Shown here one piece after another: positions 27,059 through 36,398 of a stretch of DNA of 64,000 nt. The DNA comes from JAFGAS01 sp963809875. Lineage in GTDB: Bacteria; Desulfobacterota; Zymogenia; Zymogenales; Zymogenaceae. Each line of letters begins with the position of its first letter. Position 1 is the stretch's first letter. Below the pieces are notes generated by a model. The model searched no databases. It saw only the letters and a program-made list of their open reading frames with translations, and was not told where the DNA came from. Location: NCBI GenBank assembly GCA_963809875.1, contig CAWELC010000011.1, positions 19,189 through 83,188 of the forward strand, given 5' to 3'. Made by a program: the position numbers and the translations under genes.

Positions 27059-27917
27059 ATGAAAGATAAGACACGGGGTACGAAGGAAAGCGCTCGGGAC
27101 GAGGCCTTCGGTGACGAGCTCGGGAAAAAGGTCCGGGACGTCCGCGAGATAGTGGCCGCCCTTGGAAGGGTGGTCGTCGCGTTTTCCGGGGGAGTTGACA
27201 GCACGCTCCTCCTGGCGTTGTCGTCGGAGACCCTCGGCAACGAGAACGTCCTTGCCGCCGTCGGGATCTCCCCGAGCCTTCCCTCCGGGGAGCGCGAGGA
27301 GGCCCGGCGGCTCGCCGGATCGGTCGGCGTCGAGCTCGTGGAGTTCGAGACCAACGAGTTTGACGACCCCAATTTCACCCGGAACCCCGTCGATCGCTGC
27401 TACCACTGCAAGAGCGCCCTCTACGCGGAGATATGGCGCATCGCCCGGGAGCGCGGCTTTCGCTCGGTGGTAAGCGGGGCCAACGCCGACGACCCCGGGG
27501 ACTACCGGCCGGGGCTGAGCGCCGGAAGCGAGATGGGAATCGGAAATCCCCTCATGGACGCCGGGCTTACCAAGGCACGATGTCAGGAGCGCGTCGCGGA
27601 TCATGGGGCTTCCCACGTGGGACAGGCCGTCAATGGCCTGTCTGGCCAGCCGCATCCCCTACGACAGCCCGATCACTCCCGAGCGCCTCGCGCGGGTGGA
27701 TCGGGCGGAGCGGGCGTTGCGCACGCTCGGATTTTCGCGGTGCCGCGTCAGGGATTACGAGACGCTCGCGCGCATCGAGGTCCCCCCGGACCTGCTGGAA
27801 CTGGCGGTGGCGCGGCGCCGCGACATCGTCTCGTCGCTAAAGGCGCTGGGATACGTCTACGTGACCCTCGATCTGGCGGGGCTGAGGAGCGGCTCGATGA
27901 ACGAGGTCCTCTTGTAG
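27059..27917 (+). CDS. larE: ATP-dependent sacrificial sulfur transferase LarE (one frameshift as given)
   Basis: PP-loop enzyme that adenylates a carboxylate of the nickel-pincer precursor and donates sulfur from its own Cys. The PP-loop is VVVAFSGGVDSTLLL (about 38-52); VDRCYHCKSALY and SGANADDPGDYRPG follow. One extra base near 27573 splits the gene before DVRSASRIMGLPTWDRPSMACLASRIPY. That last block contains the Cys of the CLASR motif, the expected sulfur donor. About 285 residues. larB, larC and lactate racemase are not nearby, so the cofactor may serve another enzyme encoded elsewhere. Confidence 0.9.
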
Positions 27918-28048
27918 CGGCTCCTTTCTATCCATACAGCGCCGGCGGACCCCGATACCGGTTTGCCTACCCCCTCAAATCTCTATCCCGGATCGATTCA
28001 TCGCCCTGCCGCGGGTCCGGGTACGGTACGGGATTAAACGGCCGGGTA

Positions 28049-28876
28049 TCACGAGTTGACGGCGCAGAACGCGATCACCCGCGCCGATGCCTCGCAAATC
28101 AGCATTCCGTAACCCCGGTCATCGACCCCGACGCCGGGACCTCTCCCTGCCGGGATAAAGGGAAATACCTCAACCTCCACGTCAAAGACCTTCTTCAGGA
28201 TATCGACCGTCTCTCCGCGGCGAACGGCGACCCTTTCTTGTTCTGCATAGCTGTCACCCTGTTGCTCGTTGGCCCCGAAGTCATCGACGACCAGGAGCCG
28301 CTCGAAACGTTCCGGCAGGCTCAGTCCCCTGACCGCCTCCCAGTACGGTTCAGACGCCTTGTGGGATCCGATGTCGGCCGAATTTGCGACCAGAAACGAG
28401 ACGTTTCGAATCTCGGGAGCATCACGCCTCATTGAGACAGCCGCGATCCCCATCCGGGAAAGCGAGCCGACAATGACGTCGGTGGCTTCGGCATAATGAT
28501 CGGAGGCGATGACTGTCCTCGCGGAGGGATCGGCCGCCAGCTTCTTCAGCAGGGGCCGCCAGCGGGGGTCGATGGTCGATTGTTCGAAATAGGCATCGAC
28601 GAAGCGCGACGCGGCGCCGAGTGCGACCGGCGGCTCGTGGCCGAAGAGTCCCGAAAGCCTATCGGCCATGAGCTGTTTATATCCCACCGACGTTGTGCTG
28701 CCTGTCTCCCAGGTCGGGTTGACGATCTGATCCCAGAAAACGGCGGGTGTCGTTACCCCGAGGCCGGCCAGTCCACTTTGCCTCAGCGCCCGCGCCAGCC
28801 GTTCGGGAGTGGAAAAGAGGACGGCCCCGATGCTCAGCGTCCCCGAATAATCCAACACGATCCCCTTGGCAGGCAC
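28049..28876 (-). CDS. HAD-like hydrolase of unknown specificity
   Basis: A 275-residue protein. VLDYSGTLS at residues 7-15 resembles HAD motif I (DxSGT, with nucleophile Asp9). TVIASDHYAEATDVI provides a motif II-type Ser/Asp, GSHKASEPYWEAV a motif III Lys, and LLVVDDFGANEQQGDSYAEQERV a motif IV-type acidic pair. The spacing is unusual for standard HAD subfamilies and the second aspartate of motif I is replaced by Ser. It begins 4 bases after thiE, so it belongs to the metY-thiM-thiE transcript. A thiamin-related phosphatase role is only a positional guess. Confidence 0.6.
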   Translation of the reverse strand: MPAKGIVLDYSGTLSIGAVLFSTPERLARALRQSGLAGLGVTTPAVFWDQIVNPTWETGSTTSVGYKQLMADRLSGLFGHEPPVALGAASRFVDAYFEQSTIDPRWRPLLKKLAADPSARTVIASDHYAEATDVIVGSLSRMGIAAVSMRRDAPEIRNVSFLVANSADIGSHKASEPYWEAVRGLSLPERFERLLVVDDFGANEQQGDSYAEQERVAVRRGETVDILKKVFDVEVEVFPFIPAGRGPGVGVDDRGYGMLICEASARVIAFCAVNS

Positions 28877-28880
28877 GGCG

Positions 28881-29510
28881 CTACCCCCTCACCGCCGCAT
28901 TCCGGATCGCATCCGCCAGCTCCCGGGCCGCGGTCTCGGGATCGGGAGCGCTGCAGACGGCGGAGACGACGGCGACACAATCGGCCCCGGCCGCGACGGC
29001 GGCCCCGACGTTGTCCCGGTTCAGCCCGCCTATCGCCACGAGGGGATGTCGTGAATAGGCCTTGACCCGGGCCAGACCGTCAAGCCCCCAGGCGCCCTTC
29101 GTGTCACTCTTGGTCGGCGTTTCAAAAACGGGGCTGACACCGAGGTAGTCCACGTCCAGATCCTGTGCCTGCTCCACGTCCTGCCATGTTTCCACTGAAA
29201 GGCCGATAATCGCCCGCGGTCCCATGAGCATCCTGGCGATGCCGTAGGGCATATCGTCCTGGCCCACATGCACGCCGTCGGCGCCGACGGCTAAAGCGAC
29301 GTCCACCCGGTCATTGATAATCAGGGGCACGGCCAGAGGGGCCAGGATATCCCTGATCCTGAATGCCTGATGGATGAACAGTCTCGTCGACAACTCCTTT
29401 TCCCGAAGCTGAACGTACGAAACCCCGCCCCTCACCGCCGCGAGCACGACGTCCTCCACGGTGCGATCCCCGCACAGGGCGCGATCGGTGACAAGATACA
29501 ATCCGTGCAC
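28881..29510 (-). CDS. thiE: Thiamine-phosphate synthase
   Basis: Couples HMP-pyrophosphate with thiazole phosphate to give thiamine monophosphate. 209 residues, normal length. LYLVTDRALCG at the start, VQLREKELSTR, IINDRVDVALAVGADGVHVGQDDMP and GVSPVFETPTKSD match the family, as does the phosphate site AIGGLNRDNV. The stop of thiM is one base upstream, so the two are coupled. Confidence 0.96.
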   Translation of the reverse strand: MHGLYLVTDRALCGDRTVEDVVLAAVRGGVSYVQLREKELSTRLFIHQAFRIRDILAPLAVPLIINDRVDVALAVGADGVHVGQDDMPYGIARMLMGPRAIIGLSVETWQDVEQAQDLDVDYLGVSPVFETPTKSDTKGAWGLDGLARVKAYSRHPLVAIGGLNRDNVGAAVAAGADCVAVVSAVCSAPDPETAARELADAIRNAAVRG

Positions 29511-29511
29511 G

Positions 29512-30318
29512 TCAGGGCTCCACGTCGAGGAGTTGAGCGATATCCCGGTCCGACAGCGTGTAAAGCGCGTCCAGAAATCGGACCTGGAGAGAACCCGGCC
29601 CGGCCGCCCCTTCGGCGGCTTTTTGCCCCGCGATGCCCATCACCGCCATGGCCTGGGCCGTCGCCCGGGTATAATCGCTATTGACGGCGGCAAAGGCGCC
29701 GCAGAGGGCGGTGGCCGTGCAACCCATGCCCGTCACGCGGGTCATCAGGGGATGGCCGTTCTTTACCTTGATCACGCTATCCCCTCCGACGATATAGTCG
29801 GTCGGGCCGCTGACACAGACGACGGCGCCGCATGCCCGATGGATGGCGGCCGCGGCCGAGAGCGCGTCGTGCGATGCCTCGGTACTGTCCACCCCCTTTG
29901 TCGTCTTCATCTCCCCGGAGACGGCCATGATTTCCGACGCATTGCCTCTGATAACGGCAGGCCGTATGGCGCCGATCAGCTCGCGGGCGGTTTTCGTCCG
30001 GTAGGCGGTTGCCCCGGCGCCGACCGGATCAAGGACGACGGGAATCCCGCGCTTTGCCGCCTGATCCGCGGCCGTGAACATGGACCTGACCCACGGCGCG
30101 CTGAGGGTGCCGATATTAATCACCAGGGCCGATGCAATGTTGACCATGTCTGCCATCTCTTCCTCGGCATGGGCCATCACCGGGGAGGCCCCGATTGCCA
30201 GGAGGGCATTGGCCGTGGTGTTCATGACCACGAAATTCGTTATGTTGTGGATAACCGGCGACGCTGCTCTGATGTCCGCGAGCGTCTTGCCGATACCCAG
30301 TATATCGGTTCGGTCCAT
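29512..30318 (-). CDS. thiM: Hydroxyethylthiazole kinase
   Basis: Salvage kinase that phosphorylates hydroxyethylthiazole, supplying thiE. 268 residues. PVIHNITNFVVMNTTANALLAIGASPVMAHA is the family hallmark, followed by VLDPVGAGAT, IRGNASEIMA and the catalytic TGMGCTATALCGAF. It lies 103 bases downstream of metY on the same strand. I looked for a TPP riboswitch in that gap and found none. Confidence 0.96.
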   Translation of the reverse strand: MDRTDILGIGKTLADIRAASPVIHNITNFVVMNTTANALLAIGASPVMAHAEEEMADMVNIASALVINIGTLSAPWVRSMFTAADQAAKRGIPVVLDPVGAGATAYRTKTARELIGAIRPAVIRGNASEIMAVSGEMKTTKGVDSTEASHDALSAAAAIHRACGAVVCVSGPTDYIVGGDSVIKVKNGHPLMTRVTGMGCTATALCGAFAAVNSDYTRATAQAMAVMGIAGQKAAEGAAGPGSLQVRFLDALYTLSDRDIAQLLDVEP

Positions 30319-30420
30319 TTTCCCAACTCTCCTTTACTTCTTTTTCTTCCGGGCGTCGGGACGCCCTTACGCGTGACCGGCCCCGTACGGGGCGGGCGGC
30401 CCCGGGCGCCACAAATCGCC

Positions 30421-31716
30421 TCAAGCCGAGGCAAGGGCGGAATCGAGGTCCCCGATGATGTCATCGATATGCTCGATGCCGATGGACAGGCGGACGAAGT
30501 CGGGCGTCACCCCGGTGGCAAGCTGCTCCTCATCGGACAGCTGCTGGTGCGTCGTCGTCGCCGGGTGGATGGCCAGGGTCTTGGCGTCCCCGATATTGGC
30601 CAGGTGCGAGATGAGCGAGAGGGAGTTGATGAACTGCTTTCCCGCCTCGGCGCCGCCCTTTATCCCGAAACCGATGATGGCGCCGGCGCCCCGGGAAGGT
30701 ACTTTTCAACACGGGCCCGCTCCGGACTGATCCGGGAGCCCGGGATAATTCACCCAGGCGACCTTTTTATGGCTCGAAAGGTGTTGGGCCACCGCCAGCG
30801 CATTTTCGGAGTGGCGCGGCATCCGCAGGTGGATCGTCTCCAGGCCCATGCAGGAAGAGAAACGAGTTGAAGGGCGAGAGAGCCGGTCCGAGATCCCGCA
30901 GCAAGACAAACGCGCGCCTTGATGATGTAGGCGATGTTGCCGAGCGGCTTGAGGGCCTTCACGAAGTCGATGCCATGGTAGCTCGGGTCCGGCTCCGGAG
31001 ATCAGCGGAAATTTTCCGTTGGTCCAGTCGAATTTCCCCGAATCGACGATGATGCCGCCGATGGAGGTGCCGTGCCCCCCGATGAACTTGGTGGCCGAGT
31101 AGACCACGATATCCACGCCGAAATCGATGGGACGCAGCAGGTAGGGGGATACCGTATTGTCCAGGACGAGGGGAATGCCGTTATCGTGGGCGATCTTCGC
31201 GATGCCCTCAAGATCGGCCACGTCGAGCTTCGGGTTGCCGATAGATTCCGCGTAGACGGCCTTGGTCTTATTGTTTATGGCCTTCTTCAGGGCGTCCAGG
31301 TCGTTGGATTTCACAAAGCGAACCGTGATCCCGAGTCGCGGGAAGGTGTAGTGGAAGAGGTTGTAGGTGCCGCCGTAGAGATTGTCGGCCGAAACGATCT
31401 CGTCTCCCGCCCGGGCGATATTGAGCAGCGAAAGGGTGATGGCCGACTGGCCGCTGGCGACCGCCAGCGCCCCGACGCCGCCGTCGATTGCCGCCATCCG
31501 CTTCTCGAAGACGTCCGTGGTTGGGTTCATCAGCCGCGTGTAGATGTTGCCGAACTCCGTGAGGCCGAAGAGGGCGGCCGCGTGGTCCGTGTCGCGGAAC
31601 TGGTAAGACGTGGTCTGGTAGATGGGTACCGCTCGGGCGCCGGTAGTCGGGTCCGGTTCCTGGCCGCCGTGCAGCGCCAGCGTCTCAACCGAAAGTCTTT
31701 TCTTCGAATCCGTCAT
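30421..31716 (-). CDS. metY: O-acetylhomoserine sulfhydrylase (several frameshifts as given)
   Basis: PLP enzyme that makes homocysteine from O-acetylhomoserine and sulfide. LSVETLALHGGQEPDPTTGARAVPIYQTTSYQF, FGNIYTRLMNPTTDVFEKRMAA and VASGQSAI are typical. The PLP Lys is in VYSATKFIGGHGT. Frame breaks near 30990, 30890, 30850 and two close to 30700 are mostly fixed by removing one base. The joined protein is about 430 residues and ends SIGIEHIDDIIGDLDSALASA. Its mRNA leader is structured and carries an operator-like palindrome at the start of transcription. Confidence 0.9.
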
Positions 31717-31758
31717 ATATCTTCTCCTTGCGATCTCTCTATGCTGTGGACCGGCATC

Positions 31759-31811
31759 GGGGCGTGATTGAAATCACCCCTTATCGGGTCACGGCGGGCG
31801 GCCGGATAAGG
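31759..31811 (-). promoter_or_regulatory. Structured metY leader: two competing hairpins
   Basis: In the metY mRNA leader CCUUAUC/GAUAAGG (31805-31811 with 31779-31785) can close a 19-base loop, and GGGGUGAUU/AAUCA-CG-CCCC (31759-31780) can form a second hairpin. They share bases 31779-31780, so they compete. I cannot match the pair to a known SAM riboswitch class. Confidence 0.35.
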
Positions 31812-31814
31812 TAT

Positions 31815-31842
31815 TACTACCATTTAGATAGTTTTAGTAGTA
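31815..31842. promoter_or_regulatory. Operator-like palindrome at the metY transcription start
   Basis: TACTAC (31815-31820) and GTAGTA (31837-31842) form a 6-bp inverted repeat with a 16-base centre. It starts at the -10 box and covers the expected start site, a good place for a repressor. Confidence 0.4.
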
Positions 31843-31870
31843 TATTAGTGGAGGCCGACTTTTTTGTCAA
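31842..31870 (-). promoter_or_regulatory. Consensus sigma-70 promoter for metY
   Basis: TTGACA (31865-31870), 17 bases, TAATAT (31842-31847) on the minus strand. The predicted leader before ATG 31716 is about 120 bases. Confidence 0.8.
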
Positions 31871-32270
31871 GGCATATTTTATCCTATTTCCCGCCAATAG
31901 GGAAGCCGACAGGCTCAGGGATACACAAGCCGCTCCCGCACGATGCGTACGGACGGCAGGCAACGAAGAAGCCGGGCGGATACTACAGACCTTCCTTTTT
32001 CAGATATCTCCTCTTGTAAAACTGCACATGTGATGATAGTATGAAAAAACCCTTTGTGGCCTTATTCATGCGACCTATCGACAATCACATAGTATATCCG
32101 GACACCGGAGGGGGACGAAGCCCGCGCAGTCCCGGATCCCGGTGGCGAATGGCGGTACCCCTTTTGCCCTCGCGTCTTGTTGGAAAGCACGGTGCGCGGA
32201 AATACGAAGACGAAGACCCATCGGCCTTCAGCGTACCGCACGACTTAGAGCGGCGGAAGACGGACGTGAC
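31871..32270. other. 400-bp intergenic region without a supported gene
   Basis: Between the metY promoter and the membrane ferritin-like gene I see no gene with family resemblance. A 77-codon frame at 32041-32274 starts with ATG but reads as low-complexity Arg/Pro/Ser-rich sequence. No tRNA or clear promoter for the plus-strand gene was recognised. Confidence 0.5.
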
Positions 32271-33152
32271 GTGATCGATACGACTACACTGCTTCACGGG
32301 CTGATTGCTCTATTCGTTCCTCTCGGGTGGGTGATAATCCTCTATCCCCTGTACCGCAGGGACCGCCGGGAATGGAAGAAGACGCTGGTGTTTGTCGTCG
32401 TACTCTCCTTTTCGGCTATGGTCGCCAAGGAGATCGTACTCGACCCCCAGATCTCGCCGGACGACATCGCCGCGGACCTTCTCGGGCTCTTCTTCGGGAC
32501 GGCGATCGTGTCGGCGGCGATCTATCTGGAGCGAAAGGTCTCCTCAAGGCAGGCGGTAGTGACGGCGGAGACGCTCCCGAAGGGAGAACTACCCACCCCG
32601 GGGCGAAAAGCACTTCCCGCCGTGAAGCCGAAGGGGCGCGTATCGCTGAGGGATACGTTGTCTGCCTGGGCACGGGTTCAGGAGCGGGCGGTGGCCTTCT
32701 ACGAGGCCTCGGCGCCGCGCGCCGGCGATGCGTCGCTGAGCGAGGCATGGAGGGACCTGGCCCGGGACAAGCGGTCGCGCGTTCGGGAGGTACGGGACCT
32801 CCTGTCCCGCTGGCCCTCCAGAGCGCCCGACGTCGCCTTCCTGGACTGGATGGATGAAGAGGCGGCGCGTTATGAGCTTTATACCGCACCACCCGCGCAG
32901 GGGCTTTCCCGGGGAGAGCTTCTGGACACGGCCCTTGCCCACGAGCGCGACGCTTATCACCTCTTCTTCGGCCTGCGAGACTGTTTCGGGTCCCAATCGT
33001 GGAAAACCGGGCAGATGGATCAGGTGATCCAGGCGCAGGAGCGCTGGCTTGCCCGCATCGAGCGTCTGGCGGCCGCGGCGGCAGGCCCCCCGGGTTCGCG
33101 TTCGGGCGCGGATGAGGGAAACGAGGGAAGTACACCCGGGCATGAGACGTGA
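32271..33152 (+). CDS. Membrane protein with C-terminal ferritin-like domain
   Basis: About 293 residues from GTG 32271; the start is uncertain because the ribosome site is weak. Two or three hydrophobic helices lie in the first 85 residues (LLHGLIALFVPLGWVIILYPLY, VFVVVLSFSAMVAKEIV and LLGLFFGTAIVSAAIYL). The C-terminal half has two long helices with rubrerythrin-like spacing: VQERAVAFYEASAP and DTALAHERDAYHLFFGLRDCF. These Glu/His positions could bind a metal pair, but the full ExxH set is not certain. The protein precedes an HD-GYP regulator by 129 bases. Function unknown; oxidative stress or iron handling is possible. Confidence 0.55.
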   Translation: MIDTTTLLHGLIALFVPLGWVIILYPLYRRDRREWKKTLVFVVVLSFSAMVAKEIVLDPQISPDDIAADLLGLFFGTAIVSAAIYLERKVSSRQAVVTAETLPKGELPTPGRKALPAVKPKGRVSLRDTLSAWARVQERAVAFYEASAPRAGDASLSEAWRDLARDKRSRVREVRDLLSRWPSRAPDVAFLDWMDEEAARYELYTAPPAQGLSRGELLDTALAHERDAYHLFFGLRDCFGSQSWKTGQMDQVIQAQERWLARIERLAAAAAGPPGSRSGADEGNEGSTPGHET

Positions 33153-33281
33153 ATAGAGACGGCCATCGGCCGTCAGCTCCCCGGGTGGGTTTAGACCTTT
33201 CACGGCGGTTTTTTTCTTGGATCCGTTTTTCCCCGGGGAGTTGGGCGCTGAGCCGCCCATGACGTCAGGAAGGAGACGACG

Positions 33282-34289
33282 GTGGATACCATGAGCCCGA
33301 CCGCCACGATCCTCGTGGCCGACGATGAGCCAAACATCCGCGACGTGATAAAGATGATGCTCTCCGACGAGGGGTATCGCTTGATTTTTGCGGAAAACGG
33401 CATGGATGCCGTCAATAAGGCGCACGAGATCGTACCCGACCTGATTCTTCTGGACGTCATGATGCCGAAGATGGACGGCTACGAGGTGTGCAGAAACCTC
33501 AGGGCGGAGCCGGCGCTGGCTCAGGTGCCCATTATCATGATCACCGCCCTCGGCGACACGGCTTCGAGGATACGGGGGATCACCAGCGGAGCCGACGACT
33601 TCATCTCAAAACCGTTCGATTTTGCCGAGCTCTCCGCCAAGATAAAGAATATCATCAGGCTCAACCGTTTTCGGGAGATCCTCACTGACCGGGAGAATCT
33701 CAAGCGCGCCCACGCCGATCTCCAGAGGGCCTACGACGCGACGCTCGAGGGATGGGCGGGCGCCCTCGAGATGAGAGACGCCGAGACCCAGGGGCATTCG
33801 CTGCGGGTGACTCAGGAGACCCTGCGGCTTGCCCGTGTGATGGGCGTATCGGGCGGCGACCTGGACCACATCCGCCGGGGGGCTCTGCTGCACGACATAG
33901 GTAAGATGGGAATCCCCGACGCGATCCTCCTGAAACCGGGGCCCCTCACCGAGGAGGAATGGAAGGTGATGAGAAAGCACCCGGAGTACGCCTACCGGCT
34001 CCTATCCCCGATCGAGTATCTGCGGGCGGCCCTCGATATCCCCTACTGCCACCATGAGAAGTGGGACGGGACGGGATATCCGAGGGGGCTGAAGGGGGAG
34101 GAGATCCCGCTGGCCGCACGCGTCTTTGCGGTAGTGGACGTGTACGATGCCCTGAGCACGGACCGCCCTTATCGGCCGGCTTTCTCGAAGGATCAGATCA
34201 CCGCCTACCTTACCGAGAACGCGGGAGCCCACTTCGATCCCCGGGTGCTGCAGGCCTTTCTCACAACCAGCGACCGCAACGGTTTATGA
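33282..34289 (+). CDS. Response regulator with HD-GYP c-di-GMP phosphodiesterase domain
   Basis: A 335-residue two-domain regulator. The receiver domain (about 8-125) has the acidic pair D14/D15, phosphoacceptor D58 (LILLDVM) and Lys110 (ISKPF). The HD-GYP domain follows, with HD at 204-205 in LLHDIGKMGIPD, a conserved HHEKWDGTGYP at 257-267 and a final ARVFAVVDVYDAL. It probably hydrolyses cyclic di-GMP when phosphorylated; no histidine kinase is adjacent. GTG 33282 follows GGAAGGAG by 6 bases. A terminator lies downstream. Confidence 0.95.
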   Translation: MDTMSPTATILVADDEPNIRDVIKMMLSDEGYRLIFAENGMDAVNKAHEIVPDLILLDVMMPKMDGYEVCRNLRAEPALAQVPIIMITALGDTASRIRGITSGADDFISKPFDFAELSAKIKNIIRLNRFREILTDRENLKRAHADLQRAYDATLEGWAGALEMRDAETQGHSLRVTQETLRLARVMGVSGGDLDHIRRGALLHDIGKMGIPDAILLKPGPLTEEEWKVMRKHPEYAYRLLSPIEYLRAALDIPYCHHEKWDGTGYPRGLKGEEIPLAARVFAVVDVYDALSTDRPYRPAFSKDQITAYLTENAGAHFDPRVLQAFLTTSDRNGL

Positions 34290-34312
34290 AACGCGGCCGG
34301 TCGCCGGGGTCC

Positions 34313-34355
34313 GGGGGGAATGTCTTTCCGATCGAGTCGTCCCCCCCCCTTTTTT
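34313..34355 (+). terminator. Probable terminator after the HD-GYP gene
   Basis: GGGGGGA (34313-34319) can pair with TCCCCCC (34340-34346) and a T run follows at 34350-34355. The loop is 20 bases, longer than usual. Confidence 0.55.
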
Positions 34356-34404
34356 CCGCCTTATCCCCCCGCTCCCGATGCCGATGGGGCGCCGCGTGCG
34401 GGCC

Positions 34405-35205
34405 TTACGGCCCCAGGGAGGCCTTGAGCGCTCCGACAAGAGCGCTCACTTCTTCCAGCATTCGTCCCTCATCGCTACCGTGCCGCTCGATCAGGCTCAT
34501 GAGGGCGCTTCCCACCACGACACCGTCGGCGGCGGCGCCGGCTCGCCGGGCCGTTTCGGGATTGGCAATCCCGAACCCGACCGCCACCGGCAGATCGGTG
34601 ATATCCCGGATACGGGATATCCGCTCCTCGAGATCGGCGGGCAGGCCGTCCCTCGCCCCGGTCACTCCTGTCACCGATATATAGTAGAGGAAGCCGGATG
34701 CGCCGGCAACGATCCTCTGAAGGCGCCCCCCGCCGCTCACCGGGGAGACAAGATTGATAAAATCGATACCGGCGCGGTCGGTGTGCTGTCTTATCTCGCC
34801 GGCCTCCTCGAAGGGGAGGTCGACGATCAGCAGCCCGTCGATTCCCGCCTCGCGGGCCCGCTCGGTAAATCGTCCCACCCCGTATTTCATGATCGGGTTG
34901 AAGTACCCGAAGAGAACCAGCGGCGCCGGGAGGCGCGGTCTGATCTCCTGGACCATATCAAGGATGCCGGACAATGTCGTCCCGTTTCGCAGCGAGCGCG
35001 TTGACGCCCGCTGGATAGTGGGCCCGTCGGCCGTCGGGTCGGAAAAGGGGACCCCGATCTCGATGAGATCGGCCCCGGCCCGGCCGACGGCCGTGAGAAG
35101 CTTTTCGGTCGCGGTGAGGCTCGGATCACCGGCCGTAAGGTAGACGACGAGCGCCTTTTGACCGCGCGATTTGAGTCTCTGGAACGTGTCGGCGATTCTG
35201 CTCAT
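34405..35205 (-). CDS. trpA: Tryptophan synthase alpha subunit
   Basis: Cleaves indole-3-glycerol phosphate to indole and glyceraldehyde-3-phosphate, passing indole to TrpB. 266 residues. Catalytic Glu49 (LIEIGVPFSDP) and Asp60 (TADGPTIQ) occupy the same numbers as in the Salmonella enzyme. PLVLFGYFNPI and the phosphate site GFGIANPE are present. The ATG overlaps the trpB stop by 4 bases. It is the last gene of the trp operon. Confidence 0.97.
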   Translation of the reverse strand: MSRIADTFQRLKSRGQKALVVYLTAGDPSLTATEKLLTAVGRAGADLIEIGVPFSDPTADGPTIQRASTRSLRNGTTLSGILDMVQEIRPRLPAPLVLFGYFNPIMKYGVGRFTERAREAGIDGLLIVDLPFEEAGEIRQHTDRAGIDFINLVSPVSGGGRLQRIVAGASGFLYYISVTGVTGARDGLPADLEERISRIRDITDLPVAVGFGIANPETARRAGAAADGVVVGSALMSLIERHGSDEGRMLEEVSALVGALKASLGP

Positions 35206-36398
35206 CTGAGAGTTACCTCCATGAGGGAGGCGATCGTATGTATGTCCTTGTCGCCTCGTCCCGATAGGTTGACGATGATGTCCCCCCTCTTACCGATGTC
35301 CCGGGCGATACGGACGGCCGCCGCCACCGCGTGGGCGCTTTCCAGGGCGGGGATAATTCCTTCCAGGCGCGTGAGGGTATGGAAGGCCTCGACGGCGGCG
35401 TTGTCGTCAACGGCCCGATAGGAGACCCGCCCGGTGTCCGCAAAGAGGCTGTGCTCCGGCCCCACCCCGGGGTAGTCCAGGCCGGCGGAGATCGAGTGGG
35501 TTTCGGTGATCTGGCCGTGCTCGTCCTGCAACACGTAGGTCTTGGCGCCGTGCAGCACGCCGATGCTCCCGCCGCAGATCGATGCAGCATGTCGGGATGA
35601 TTGGACGCCGTCGCCGGCGGCCTCGACCCCGATCATGGCCACACTGTTGTCATCCACGAAGGGATAGAAGAGCCCCATGGCGTTCGATCCCCCCCCGACG
35701 CAGGCCACCAGGCAGTCGGGGAGGCGGCCGATGGCCTGTCTGATCTGGCGCTTTGCCTCACGTCCGATGACGGCCTGGAAGTCCCGCACGATCATGGGGT
35801 AGGGGTGGGGCCCCGCCACGGTGCCGATTACGTAGAACGTATCCCGGACGGTGCCGACCCACTCCCGCATGGCCTCGTTCATGGCGTCTTTCAGGGTGGC
35901 CGACCCTGATTCCACGGGCCGGACCCCGGCCCCCAGCAGCTTCATCCGGAAGACGTTGAGGGACTGGCGCTCGATATCCACGGTCCCCATGAAGATCTCG
36001 CACGACAAACCGAAGAGGGCCGCCGCTGTGGCGGTGGCGACCCCGTGCTGGCCCGCCCCCGTCTCGGCGATGAGGCGCGACTTGCCCATGCGGCGGGCGA
36101 GGATCGCCTGGCCCAGCGTATTGTTGATCTTATGGGCGCCGGTGTGGCAGAGGTCCTCGCGCTTGAGCCAGATGCGCGCCCCGCCGGCGTGTTCGGTGAG
36201 GCGTCGCGCAAGCCAGAGGGGGGTGGGCCTGCCCGCGTATTTTGCGAGGTAGGGGGCGATCTCCGCAAACAACCCTCTTTTCCGTTTTTCCCGCTTATAG
36301 GACTCCTCAAGCTCGATGAGCGCGGGCATCAGGGTCTCCGCCACGTACCGGCCGCCGTACGGCCCGAAGTGCCCGCGGGCATCAGGATATCTCGTCAT
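35202..36398 (-). CDS. trpB: Tryptophan synthase beta subunit
   Basis: PLP enzyme that condenses indole with serine. 398 residues, type TrpB1. GHFGPYGGRYVAETLMPAL, the PLP Lys90 in LKREDLCHTGAHKINN, AETGAGQHGVATATA, and the phosphate-binding GGGSNAMG are all intact. The start lies 17 bases inside trpF. Confidence 0.98.
   Translation of the reverse strand: MTRYPDARGHFGPYGGRYVAETLMPALIELEESYKREKRKRGLFAEIAPYLAKYAGRPTPLWLARRLTEHAGGARIWLKREDLCHTGAHKINNTLGQAILARRMGKSRLIAETGAGQHGVATATAAALFGLSCEIFMGTVDIERQSLNVFRMKLLGAGVRPVESGSATLKDAMNEAMREWVGTVRDTFYVIGTVAGPHPYPMIVRDFQAVIGREAKRQIRQAIGRLPDCLVACVGGGSNAMGLFYPFVDDNSVAMIGVEAAGDGVQSSRHAASICGGSIGVLHGAKTYVLQDEHGQITETHSISAGLDYPGVGPEHSLFADTGRVSYRAVDDNAAVEAFHTLTRLEGIIPALESAHAVAAAVRIARDIGKRGDIIVNLSGRGDKDIHTIASLMEVTLR

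Noticed and set aside
30319..30420. Possible TPP riboswitch ahead of thiM
   Set aside because: The gap lacks the CUGAGA and ACCUGAUC core elements; only a short GC hairpin without a U tract is present.
33158..33174. Hairpin GACGGCC-ATC-GGCCGTC after the ferritin-like gene as a terminator
   Set aside because: No T tract follows; it could form but is not supported as a stop signal.
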